A program made the translations under genes and the position numbers. The notes beneath the pieces were generated by a model that saw only the letters and a list, made by a program, of their open reading frames with translations, did no database searches and was not told the origin of the DNA. Shown here in pieces: positions 50,989 to 59,430 of a stretch of 64,000 bases of DNA (its first letter is position 1; every line of letters starts with the position of its first letter). The stretch is from Mesorhizobium sp. WSM3626 (GTDB lineage: Bacteria; Pseudomonadota; Alphaproteobacteria; Rhizobiales; Rhizobiaceae): the NCBI RefSeq assembly GCF_000513935.1, contig NZ_AZUY01000035.1, forward strand, positions 1 to 64,000. The letters run 5' to 3'.

Positions 50989-52698
50989 TCAGGCCAGCGC
51001 GGCAGCTATTGAGTCCGCGGCCTCACCGCTTCTCGCCAGCCGGCTCTCAAGCAGATCGCCGCTTTGCGTCAGCAGGGGATAGGCGACCGAGGCCATCAGC
51101 GAGTTGATTTCCTTCAGCGCCCTGACCGCCTCCAAATGGATGTCGCTGGTATCGACGCTTTGCGTCATTCCCGATTGCAGGCGCTTGAGGTGACGGTCAT
51201 GGCTCATGCGTTCCGGCTTGCGCATCCGCTCCTTCTCGACGACGAGTTGCCGCGCCGAAACAAGATCGCTCGACACCAGCACGTTGAGCGCAAGCTGCAT
51301 GTTGGCCATGACACGGTTGTGAAGCCCGGCCAGTTCGCTCCAGCCGGCGCGTGAAAAGCGCAGATTCTTGTCGCGCAGCTCCTGGGTAAGCACGAGCAGG
51401 TTCTTGGCGACGATATCGCCGGCGCGTTCGAGATTGATGGCGAAATCGGTGAGTTCTACGCCGCGCTGGGCCTCGGCCGCGGTCATGCTGCCGCGATTGA
51501 CTTCGGCAATGTAGAGCTTGATCTCGGTGTGCGCGCGGTTGACGTCGTCATCGAGCTTCTGCGCCTTGCGGATCTGGTCTGTGGTGCCGGCATCGAAGAA
51601 ATCCATCACGGGTCGAAGCATCACCTCGACGACCTCGCCCATGCGCAGCAACTCGCGGGTCGCGCTTGCCAGCGCCAGACCTGGCGTGCGCATGACGGTG
51701 CGGTCAAGCGCACTGGTTCGGCGCGACATGAGAAGATCCCTGCCCTCCTTCACCTTCGCCGCCGGCCTGTCGGCAATCAACAGCGTGACCAACTTTTCCA
51801 TTGTGCCGGTGAAGGGCAAGCAACAGACGACCAGTGCCAGATTGAAGGCGAGGTGCAGATTGACCAGTTGCCGGCCCTCGGTTGCGCCGAACGAATGCGT
51901 CGGAAACATCACGACCTGAAGCACAAACAGAGCGGCGAGTGCCGCCGCGCCACGGAAGATCAGATTGCCGAGCGGGACACGGCGCGCCTCGACAGGTTCG
52001 CCGCGCGTCAGCCACACCGCAATCAGTGCACCGCCGCAATTGGCGCCGAGGATGAAGAACAGACCGACCTCGACCGGCAAGACGCCTTGCGCGGCCAGCG
52101 TCACGAACAACAGGATCGCCGCTACGCTGGAATGGATCAGCCATGTGAACAGGGCAGCGGCGGCAAAGGCGGTGAAGTAATCGGCGCGCAAATAGGAGAT
52201 CACCAGGGGCAGCAATGCGCTCTGCCGCATCGGCGCGGTCGCCTCCCCGATCATGTGCAACGACAGCAGAACAAACGCCACACCCATCAGAATGCGCCCG
52301 CCTTGCTTGATACCGCGCGCCTCGAACTTCAGGGCCATCGCGCCGCCGACCAGGATCAACGCCGGCACCAACCAATTGAGGTCGAAGGACAGCACCTGCA
52401 CGACCAGTGCCGAACCAAGGTCGGCACCAAGCAGGATCGCCAGCCCGGCCGACACCGAGATCATGCCGCTCGCGGCAAATCCGGCAGCCAGCATGGCGAC
52501 GGCGGTGGAACTCTGCAGCAGCACGGCGAGCACGGTGCCGGCGCCCGCTGACCTGATCCGGGCGTTGCGCGCCTGTCTCAAGGCACCGCGCAACGCCGGA
52601 CCGCAGGCCCGCTCGGCGCCTGTACGCACCATGCGCACAGCCCAGAGCAGGAGCATGACGGCACCCGCCAGATGCAGCAGGATGATTGAAAATTGCAT
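50989..52698 (-). CDS. Na/Pi-cotransporter family protein with PhoU-like domain
   Basis: A 569-residue protein; ATG 52698 has GGAGG 7 bases upstream. The first 330 residues are membrane-spanning with the two inverted-repeat signatures of the NptA/YjbB family (LLQSSTAVAMLAAGF and LIHSSVAAILLFV). After about residue 360 a helical PhoU-like cytoplasmic domain follows. Bacterial YjbB-type members export phosphate when it is in excess. Placed upstream of phnW and divergent from the LysR gene, it may export the phosphate released by PhnA when phosphonate serves as carbon or nitrogen source; this is an inference. Confidence 0.85.
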   Translation of the reverse strand: MQFSIILLHLAGAVMLLLWAVRMVRTGAERACGPALRGALRQARNARIRSAGAGTVLAVLLQSSTAVAMLAAGFAASGMISVSAGLAILLGADLGSALVVQVLSFDLNWLVPALILVGGAMALKFEARGIKQGGRILMGVAFVLLSLHMIGEATAPMRQSALLPLVISYLRADYFTAFAAAALFTWLIHSSVAAILLFVTLAAQGVLPVEVGLFFILGANCGGALIAVWLTRGEPVEARRVPLGNLIFRGAAALAALFVLQVVMFPTHSFGATEGRQLVNLHLAFNLALVVCCLPFTGTMEKLVTLLIADRPAAKVKEGRDLLMSRRTSALDRTVMRTPGLALASATRELLRMGEVVEVMLRPVMDFFDAGTTDQIRKAQKLDDDVNRAHTEIKLYIAEVNRGSMTAAEAQRGVELTDFAINLERAGDIVAKNLLVLTQELRDKNLRFSRAGWSELAGLHNRVMANMQLALNVLVSSDLVSARQLVVEKERMRKPERMSHDRHLKRLQSGMTQSVDTSDIHLEAVRALKEINSLMASVAYPLLTQSGDLLESRLARSGEAADSIAAALA

Positions 52699-52793
52699 GG
52701 CGCGCCTCCGGTATTCATGGCCGCAAGACGTCGACCTCATTCAGGCTGAGGCTCGGCTAAACATAAGTCAAATCGTTCGTTTCGATCTTTCAG

Positions 52794-52812
52794 TTACTAT
52801 ACCTTATGGTAA
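52794..52812. promoter_or_regulatory. TTAC-N11-GTAA site in the LysR/Na-Pi transporter divergent promoter
   Basis: TTAC (52794-52797) and GTAA (52809-52812) are separated by 11 bp; inside, TATA and TATG extend the symmetry with one mismatch. The T-N11-A pattern is the classic LysR operator. It lies between the divergent starts at 52698 and 52849. Confidence 0.6.
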
Positions 52813-52848
52813 TCTGCTGTCTATCTTGGCATCTCGGAGGCACGGGAA

Positions 52849-53718
52849 ATGCGCTATGTTCAGCTTCGGGCCTTTCACCAGGTGGCAATCTCAGGTGGCT
52901 TTTCGCGGGCTGCAGAAGCGCTGTTCCTGACCCAGCCGGCGATATCCGACCAGGTCCGCAAGCTCGAGGAAGAGTATGATGTGCTGCTGTTCAACCGCAA
53001 CAAAAAGCAGGTGACGCTGACCCATTCGGGCCAGAAGCTGCTCGAAATAACCCACCGCATGTTCGACACCGAGCAGCAGGCGCTCGAGTTGCTGACGGAG
53101 TCGCGCGCGCTGCGCTCCGGCACGCTGCGCATCGTCGCCGATGCGGCGCATCATCTGTTGCACATCCTGGGCAGCTTCCGGGCCCGCTATCCGGGCGTCC
53201 AGGTTTCGGTGCGAGCCGGCAACACCGAGACGGTGATCAGCAGCCTCTTCAGCTACGACGCCGACATCGGCGTGCTGGGCGAGGTGCCGACCGGGCGCGA
53301 TTTCGAGGTCTTGAAACTCAACTCGACGCCGATCATCGCCTTCGCCTCCGTCGACCATCCGCTGGCCGCGAGCAAATCGCTGACCCTCAAGCAGCTCGCG
53401 CAGGAATCACTGGTCATGCGCGAGCGCGGGTCGAAGACGCGTCAGAAGCTCGAAGACCTCGCAGCCGCTTCAAAGATTGAACTGAGGCCCGTGATCGAGG
53501 CCGAAGGCCGCGAAGCCGTCCGCGAAATCGTCGCCTCGGGCGCTGGCATCGGCTTCGTCTCGGCGGCTGAATTCGGCCAGGATTCGCGGCTCGTCCCGAT
53601 CGCCATCGAAGCGCCTGAGACGCTGATGGACGAGGCGCTGATCTGCTTGCGAGAACGCAGCGGCGGCAAACTCGTGCGCGCCTTTCTCGACATGGCGCGC
53701 TCGATGTCGGTGGATTAA
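52849..53718 (+). CDS. LysR-family regulator of the phosphonate island
   Basis: A 289-residue LysR regulator of normal length with GGAGG upstream of the ATG. The winged helix is at 3-62 (LRAFHQVAISGGFSRAAEALF, QPAISDQVRKLEEEYDVLLF in two adjoining parts). The effector domain begins LRIVADAAHHLLHILGSF. Transcribed divergently from the Na/Pi gene, with a T-N11-A site between. PhnR-type LysR activators next to phnWAY genes are known, so 2-aminoethylphosphonate or phosphonoacetaldehyde is the probable effector. The 3' end overlaps the convergent flavoprotein gene by 4 bp. Confidence 0.85.
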   Translation: MRYVQLRAFHQVAISGGFSRAAEALFLTQPAISDQVRKLEEEYDVLLFNRNKKQVTLTHSGQKLLEITHRMFDTEQQALELLTESRALRSGTLRIVADAAHHLLHILGSFRARYPGVQVSVRAGNTETVISSLFSYDADIGVLGEVPTGRDFEVLKLNSTPIIAFASVDHPLAASKSLTLKQLAQESLVMRERGSKTRQKLEDLAAASKIELRPVIEAEGREAVREIVASGAGIGFVSAAEFGQDSRLVPIAIEAPETLMDEALICLRERSGGKLVRAFLDMARSMSVD

Positions 53719-56192
53719 GCTGCGACCCTTATCTCCACCACATCGGCCTTCACCCGCTCCGACTTCGGATCGTAGGGGCTGCGCAAATGCGGTGTCGCGG
53801 CATGGCGATCACCAGCTAGGTCGATCTCGAACCGGCCGCCGGTGAGAAACGCTGCGTCGACGCCGGTCTCGTTCTCGATCAAGCCGAGCGCCACCGAACG
53901 GCCAAGCGTGTGGCCGTATGCCGCCGAGCGGACCTCGCCGACCGGTTTGCCGTCGCGCAGGATCAGTTCACCGCCCCAAAGCATTGGTTCGGCATCATCG
54001 AGCGTGAACAGCACGATGCGCCTAACCGGTGCCGCTGACGGCTTTACCTCGACCAGCGCTTCGTGGCCGATGAAGCCATCAGGCTTGTCCATCGCGACAG
54101 CGAAGCCAAGCCCGGCCTGCCAGGGGTTGATATCAGGCGTCAATTCACGACCCCAGGCGCGAAAACCCTTTTCGATGCGCAAGGCATCGAGCGCGTAGTA
54201 ACCGGCATCGGTCAAGCCGAATTCGTGACCGGCCTCATGCAGCGCCTCATAGACGCCGACGGCGAATTCGGTCGGCACGATCAGTTCCCAGCCGAGTTCC
54301 CCGACATAGGTCATTCGATTGGCATAAGCAGTGGCGTAGCCGATATCGATCTCGCGGATGGTGGCAAAAGGGAAGCCGGCGTTGGAAAGATCAGCCGAGG
54401 ACAGTTTGCCCAGCACATCGCGCGATCGCGGCCCCATCAACGCCAGCACCGCGTAGGACGAGGTGACGTCGGTCAGGATGGCATGGGCGCCAGCAGGGGT
54501 GTTCTTCACGATCCAGTCGGCATCGTGCACCGCTTGTGCGGAACCGGTGACGATGAGGAATTTTTCCGCGCCCAGCCGCATCACGGTGAGATCGCTTTCG
54601 TAGCCGCCACGGGCATTGAGCACGCCTGTGTAAACGGACGCACCGACCGGTACGTCGACATTGCCGGCGCAGATGCGGTTGAGCACGGCGCAGGCATCGC
54701 GGCCCTGGACGAGAAGCTTGGCGAAGGAAGTCTGGTCGAAAATGGCGACGGCTTCACGCGTCGCCTTCATCTCGCGTCTGACCGCCCCATGCCAGTTCTG
54801 GCAGCCTAAGGCGTAGTCGTTCTCGGCTTTCTCTCCTGGAGCGGCAAACCAGTTGGCGCGCTCCCAGCCCATTTTGGAGCCGAAGCAGGCGCCCTTGGCG
54901 GCAAGCCGGTCATAGAGCGGCGAGCGGCGGAAGGGCCGTGCGGTGTCGAGTTCGCGGTTCGGCCAGGGCATGGCGTAGTGCAGGCCGAGCGTCTCCTTGA
55001 CGCGGTCATGCAGCCAGCGCGGATTGTTGTTGAAGGAGGCGAAGCGCCTGATATCGACCGGCCACAAATCCATGGTCGGTGCGCTGTTGACGATCCATTC
55101 GGCCAGCGCCCTACCCGCGCCGCCGGCGCTGGCGATGCCCATCGAGTTGAAGCCGGCGCCGACATAGAAATTTTTCAGCTCCGGCGTCTCGCCGAGGAGA
55201 AAATTGTTGTCGGGCGTGAAGCTTTCCGGGCCGTTGTAGAATTTCTTCACCTCGGCCTGCGCCAATTGCGGCACGCGGACAAGCGCGTTTTCCATCAGTA
55301 TCTCGAACTGGTCCCAATCGTCGGGCAGCAGCGCGAACTCGAAATTTTCCGGGATGCCGTTCATGCCCCACGGTTTGGCATGCGGCTCGAAGCCGCCCAT
55401 CACCAGGCCGCCGACCTCTTCCTTGAAGTAGATGAAACCATCAGGGTCACGCATGACAGGCAGGTCCGGATGCACGCCCTCGATCCTGCCGGTGACGATG
55501 TACATATGCTCGGCCGAATGCAGCGGCACCGATACGCCACACATCAACCCGACCTTGCGCGCCCATTGGCCGGCGCAGTTGACGACGATCTCTGCGGCGA
55601 TGTCGCCACGGTCCGTCTCAACGCCGCAGGCAACGCCGTTTTTTACCGTGATCCCGGTGACCTTCACCCGCTCGAAAACTTTCGCACCGCCGTTGCGCGC
55701 GCCCTTGGCGAGCGACTGTGTCAAGTCCGTCGGAATGGCCTTGCCGTCTCCCGGCAGCCAGACGGCGCCGACCAGATCGTCCGTCGCCATCACCGGCCAC
55801 AGATCGGCCGCCTCTTTCGGCGAAATAACATCGATCTCCACCCCTTGAGCACGCGCCGACGCGGCCGTACGCTTCAGCACTGTCATACGGTCTGATGTGC
55901 GCGCCACCGACAGCGAGCCGCAATTCTTCCAGCCGGTGGCAAGACCGGTCTCGGACTCCAGTTCACTGTAGAGCTGGGTCGAATATCGGATCAGGCTGGT
56001 CATGTTGGCATGGCTGCGCAATTGCCCGACAAGGCCGGCGGCATGCCAGGTGGTGCCGCCGCTGAGTTGGCCTTGCTCGAGCAACACGACATCGGTCCAG
56101 CCGAGCTTGGTGAGATGATAGGCGACCGAACAGCCGGTGATGCCGCCGCCGACAATGACGACGCGCGCTTGCGTGGGGAATTCGTTTGCCAT
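53715..56192 (-). CDS. Dimethylglycine/sarcosine dehydrogenase-like flavoprotein with GcvT domain
   Basis: An 825-residue protein; ATG 56192 has AGGA upstream. The N-terminal DAO domain (VVIVGGGITGCSVAYHLTKLG at 11-31) carries H50 in GGTTWHAAGL, the His to which FAD is covalently bound in dimethylglycine and sarcosine dehydrogenases. A central FAO_M-like part precedes the GcvT aminomethyl-folate domain (from about residue 430; FDQTSFAKLLVQG, GELGWELIVPTE) and its C-terminal barrel. Such enzymes demethylate N-methylated amines and pass the one-carbon unit to tetrahydrofolate. The substrate cannot be fixed; N-methylated glycine types are most likely. A DeoR gene lies upstream. Confidence 0.87.
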   Translation of the reverse strand: MANEFPTQARVVIVGGGITGCSVAYHLTKLGWTDVVLLEQGQLSGGTTWHAAGLVGQLRSHANMTSLIRYSTQLYSELESETGLATGWKNCGSLSVARTSDRMTVLKRTAASARAQGVEIDVISPKEAADLWPVMATDDLVGAVWLPGDGKAIPTDLTQSLAKGARNGGAKVFERVKVTGITVKNGVACGVETDRGDIAAEIVVNCAGQWARKVGLMCGVSVPLHSAEHMYIVTGRIEGVHPDLPVMRDPDGFIYFKEEVGGLVMGGFEPHAKPWGMNGIPENFEFALLPDDWDQFEILMENALVRVPQLAQAEVKKFYNGPESFTPDNNFLLGETPELKNFYVGAGFNSMGIASAGGAGRALAEWIVNSAPTMDLWPVDIRRFASFNNNPRWLHDRVKETLGLHYAMPWPNRELDTARPFRRSPLYDRLAAKGACFGSKMGWERANWFAAPGEKAENDYALGCQNWHGAVRREMKATREAVAIFDQTSFAKLLVQGRDACAVLNRICAGNVDVPVGASVYTGVLNARGGYESDLTVMRLGAEKFLIVTGSAQAVHDADWIVKNTPAGAHAILTDVTSSYAVLALMGPRSRDVLGKLSSADLSNAGFPFATIREIDIGYATAYANRMTYVGELGWELIVPTEFAVGVYEALHEAGHEFGLTDAGYYALDALRIEKGFRAWGRELTPDINPWQAGLGFAVAMDKPDGFIGHEALVEVKPSAAPVRRIVLFTLDDAEPMLWGGELILRDGKPVGEVRSAAYGHTLGRSVALGLIENETGVDAAFLTGGRFEIDLAGDRHAATPHLRSPYDPKSERVKADVVEIRVAA

Positions 56193-56241
56193 GGGACATC
56201 CTGCCGTTTTGACACCGGCTGGATCATAGCAGGCGAATCCC

Positions 56242-56272
56242 AAATATCAACACATAATGCCACAAAATATCA
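56242..56272. promoter_or_regulatory. Direct repeats AAATATCA upstream of the flavoprotein gene
   Basis: AAATATCA occurs at 56242-56249 and 56265-56272, 23 bp apart, in the 82-bp gap between the flavoprotein start and the DeoR stop. DeoR-family regulators often use direct repeats with about two-turn spacing, so this may be the operator. Confidence 0.4.
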
Positions 56273-56274
56273 CA

Positions 56275-57063
56275 TTAAGATGCAACCATCAGTTCAGGTC
56301 CTTTGCGCACCACCGCTTCCGCGATATCAGCCTGCGGCTTCGCATCGACGATCAAGCCGGCGGCGCGCTGGAAGTTCGGGATCCTGAGCGGCGTCAGTTT
56401 TGCGAACTTGCTGCTGTCGAGAACGAAGTAGGTTTTGGCTGCGAGCGCGATCATCCGTCCGCGCTGTTCGGCGCCCGCGCGGGTGAAATCGGTCACTTCG
56501 CCGTCGGGCGAGAGTGCGCCACCGCCGAGGAAGGCGATGTCGACGCGAAAGCGCGCCATTGCCTCGGGCATGTCGATGCCGGCGGCCGCTTCCTCGCCGG
56601 GATCGATTTCGCCACCCAGCATATGCACGCGCATGCCTGGAATGTGGCACAGGTGAAGCGCAATCGGCAGGCTGGCCGTACAGATGGTGAGATCGCGCAG
56701 GTCGCTCATGGCTTGCGCGACGGCCAGCGTCGTGGTGCCGGAATCGAGGAAAACCACCATGCCGTTGTGGATGAGTCCTGCGGCCGCCCTGCCGATCGCG
56801 GCCTTGCCCCGGGCATTTTCTCGGCTGCGCAAGTTCATTGCCGGCTCACTCGGCTCGAAACGGGCGGCGCCGCCATGCACGATGCCGAGCTGTCCCTTAT
56901 CCGACAGCAGCTTCAGGTCGCGGCGGATGGTTTCGCGCGAGACATCGAAGAACCCGGCAAGTTCGGCAATGCTAACGGAACCTTGGGCGCTGAGGCGCTT
57001 CAGGATCTCATCGTGTCGCCGCGTGGCGAGCACGCGCATCTGCTGACTGTTCTCGGGAGACAC
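56275..57063 (-). CDS. DeoR-family transcriptional regulator
   Basis: A 262-residue DeoR regulator. The N-terminal helix-turn-helix (VSIAELAGFFDVSRETIRRDL, in two overlapping helices; LLSDKGQLGIVHGGA) is followed by the DeoR sensor domain of the sugar-phosphate isomerase fold (VFLDSGTTTLAVAQAM, RVHMLGGEIDPG, FLGGGALSPDGEVTDF, FVLDSSKFAKLTP). Sensors of this type normally bind phosphorylated sugars. The downstream flavoprotein on the same strand is the probable target, which is an unusual pairing because its substrate would be an amine. Confidence 0.87.
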   Translation of the reverse strand: MSPENSQQMRVLATRRHDEILKRLSAQGSVSIAELAGFFDVSRETIRRDLKLLSDKGQLGIVHGGAARFEPSEPAMNLRSRENARGKAAIGRAAAGLIHNGMVVFLDSGTTTLAVAQAMSDLRDLTICTASLPIALHLCHIPGMRVHMLGGEIDPGEEAAAGIDMPEAMARFRVDIAFLGGGALSPDGEVTDFTRAGAEQRGRMIALAAKTYFVLDSSKFAKLTPLRIPNFQRAAGLIVDAKPQADIAEAVVRKGPELMVAS

Positions 57064-57888
57064 TGGACCCTCACGTGACCTTGATGTTGTAATATGTGGC
57101 AGTGGCCGAGAGCCGAGGCAACCGCCACCGAAATCTAAAACACAACTTCAACGCCGCCAAAGATTTCGTGAGAGCCATCTTAGGCTAGCTAAACCGTCCG
57201 CACTGAAACATCATCTGAAGGCGATTTTTCTCTACCGAGGACGTTGACGCCGCGTGGCCGCTGAAAAATTAGGCTTTTTATTTTAAAGGGAAAATCGATC
57301 AGAAAATATATTTGAGATTTCGCCAGGCAGTCGATTAAGGGAAAAGCCTTTTTCCCTCGACTATCGGGATCAATCGGACGATTTCAACCTCTCGCCACCC
57401 GGCGACATGCTCGCTCCCGTCTTGAAAAGTACCGTCATCGATGCACTTTGAGGTCCGGGGTTTGTGCTATTGCTCTTCGGCAAGGTGGAGAGAATCGTCT
57501 TCTCGGCGAAAATAGATGTCCTACAAAGTGTCGACGACGAGTTCGTTCAGGCCTTTGGTAGAGGCCTTTTTTTGGCTGATGCCATGGCTGTTTTCCCTTT
57601 TTTCAGTGCCTCACAAGAGGAGCGGACGAGAAACCAGGTTGCGGCAATGCTGTCCCATTGAGATTGGACCAGCATGCCAAATGGGCTTGTGGCCGGTATG
57701 CGCAGATACGAAATCGCGCTTCGTCGAATTCCGACAGTGAAGCTTGGACAGATCGAGGTCGCCAACGATGTCCAGAGCACCATGCACAATGTCCAGATCT
57801 CCGGCGCCAAGCCGGCTACGCGAAGTCTATCCAGGACCGCTCTTTCGCCCGCTTTGAGGTCTCGTTGCCCGCGAGGTAGACTGCTCGC
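57064..57888. other. Intergenic region with a probable independent transcript end
   Basis: The 825 bp between the DeoR and RNase Z genes contain an AT-rich stretch (57265-57325) and a well-formed plus-strand terminator at 57549-57573. The small open frames here, one of which (57464-57661) runs straight through the terminator, are not convincing genes. A short non-coding RNA ending at 57573 is possible, but its start and promoter cannot be read. Confidence 0.5.
57549..57573 (+). terminator. Rho-independent terminator without an assigned gene
   Basis: AGGCCT (57549-57554), a 7-base loop TTGGTAG, AGGCCT (57562-57567) and seven consecutive T residues (57567-57573) form a textbook intrinsic terminator on the plus strand. 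The nearest plus-strand gene upstream ends at 53718 and the genes in between are on the minus strand, so it must end an unannotated transcript. Confidence 0.75.
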
Positions 57889-58797
57889 ATGACCTTCAGG
57901 CTTATCTTGCTTGGCACCTCGGCCAGCGTGCCCTCGGCCGAGCGCAATCACCCGGCGCTGCTCGTTGAAGCCGGCAGTCAGCGGGTGCTGGTCGATTGCG
58001 GGGAAGGCACCCAGCGTCAGCTTCTGCGTAGCGGCGCCGGATTCAGGCGACTTGATCGCCTGCTCCTCACGCACGCGCATCTCGACCACGTGCTCGGGAT
58101 TCCAGGCTTGTTCTCGACGCTTCGGCTTCGGCATAGCGAGGACCTTGTAATCATTCATGGCAGCGCCGACACCCTCGACGTCGTCGCCCGCATGCTCGCT
58201 GGCCTTTGGGGTGAGGGACGCGCGCCGATCCCGCTGCAACTCGTGCCGCTTGTCCCCGGACGCGTGTTCGAGGTGGATGAGTTCACGGTCGATTGCTTTC
58301 AAGTGCGCCATCGCGACACCGACAGCTACGGCTTCATCTTCGAGACGCCGGCGCGCCGTCATCTCCGTCCGGACCGCTTGGCAGCTCTGGGCGTGCCAGA
58401 CGGTCCGATCCGGAAGGACTTGGCCGAAGGCCGCCCAATTTCTCTCCCCGACGGCAGAATGATTGCTCCCGAAGCCGTCCTCGGACCACCCGAAGCCGGC
58501 AAGAAACTGGTCATTGTAGGCGACGTCGAAACCACCGATGGATTGGCCGACCAGGTGAGCGGCGCCGACCTGCTGGTCATCGAAGCCACATTCCTGGAAC
58601 GAGATGCAACGATGGCGCGCGACTACGGACATCTGACAGCTGCGGAGGCAGCTTCGCTGGCAGTGACCAGTGAGGTAAAGCAGCTCGTTCTTACGCACAT
58701 CTCCGGCCGCTATCGCGACGAAGAAATTCTGGCGGAAGCCGTCCGGACATTTACGAACAGCCTTATCGCAACGGATTTCACGACCCTCACCGTCTAG
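57889..58797 (+). CDS. rnz: Ribonuclease Z
   Basis: A 302-residue metallo-beta-lactamase-fold nuclease that trims tRNA 3' ends. LILLGTSASVPSAERNHPALLV at the N terminus has the RNase Z pattern (GTSxxxPxxxRN). The metal motif is THAHLDHVLGIPGL near residues 60-73 (canonical HxHxDH). Further ligands are His in FQVRHRDTDSYGF, Asp in VIVGDVETT and His in VLTHISGRY. The insertion resembling the exosite arm is short, which is usual in bacterial forms. A phosphodiesterase gene follows after 10 bp. Confidence 0.87.
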   Translation: MTFRLILLGTSASVPSAERNHPALLVEAGSQRVLVDCGEGTQRQLLRSGAGFRRLDRLLLTHAHLDHVLGIPGLFSTLRLRHSEDLVIIHGSADTLDVVARMLAGLWGEGRAPIPLQLVPLVPGRVFEVDEFTVDCFQVRHRDTDSYGFIFETPARRHLRPDRLAALGVPDGPIRKDLAEGRPISLPDGRMIAPEAVLGPPEAGKKLVIVGDVETTDGLADQVSGADLLVIEATFLERDATMARDYGHLTAAEAASLAVTSEVKQLVLTHISGRYRDEEILAEAVRTFTNSLIATDFTTLTV

Positions 58798-58807
58798 TGA
58801 CAGAGGT

Positions 58808-59275
58808 ATGACGTTCAGAATTGGCATCATCTCGGATACGCACGGCTTGCTGAGGCCGGAGGCGGTGCGTTGCCTGGCCGGGGTCGACCACATCATTCAT
58901 GGGGGAGACATCGGCCGCCCCGAGATCATCACAGCGCTTCGCGGTATCGCACCGGTTACCGCAATCAGAGGTAACGTGGACACCGGTGGGTGGGCTGTGG
59001 AATACGCAGAAACCAAGCTCGTACGCCTCGCCGGGCGAGCAATCTACGTGCTTCATGATCTCAAGACGCTGCAGATCGATCCGGTTGTCCAGGGCATCGA
59101 TTTGATCGTGTCCGGTCACTCGCATGTGCCGAGGATGGAGACAGTGGATGGCGTGCTTTATTTGAATCCGGGCAGCGCTGGCCCACGACGGTTCAAGCTG
59201 CCTGTCACCCTTGCGACGGTCGACATTACTCGGGGCGGCATACAGCCCTCGATGCGGAGCTTGGTAAACGGCTGA
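58808..59275 (+). CDS. YfcE/MJ0936-type metallophosphoesterase
   Basis: A 155-residue calcineurin-like phosphoesterase. Metal-site motifs are IGIISDTHGL at the N terminus, IIHGGDIG near 35, AIRGNVD near 58 and VSGHSHVP near 100, followed by the family-typical YLNPGSAGPRRF. Small proteins of this type are phosphodiesterases of uncertain natural substrate. It is 10 bp downstream of RNase Z and probably co-transcribed with it. Confidence 0.88.
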   Translation: MTFRIGIISDTHGLLRPEAVRCLAGVDHIIHGGDIGRPEIITALRGIAPVTAIRGNVDTGGWAVEYAETKLVRLAGRAIYVLHDLKTLQIDPVVQGIDLIVSGHSHVPRMETVDGVLYLNPGSAGPRRFKLPVTLATVDITRGGIQPSMRSLVNG

Positions 59276-59430
59276 GCCAATTCAGCGCACACTTAATATA
59301 CGTCCGCGCCTATATCCGACTGTCTCCTGGATTTATCACAAGATGGCCAGGCGCGCCGCAACGCGGAGAGAAGCATTTTTCAGGACTGGTTAGCGGGAGT
59401 TCTCGCCGCGGGCGGTGGTGGACTGCTCCG

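Noticed and set aside
57464..57661. 65-codon open frame before RNase Z
   Set aside because: It reads through a textbook terminator and has no ribosome site.
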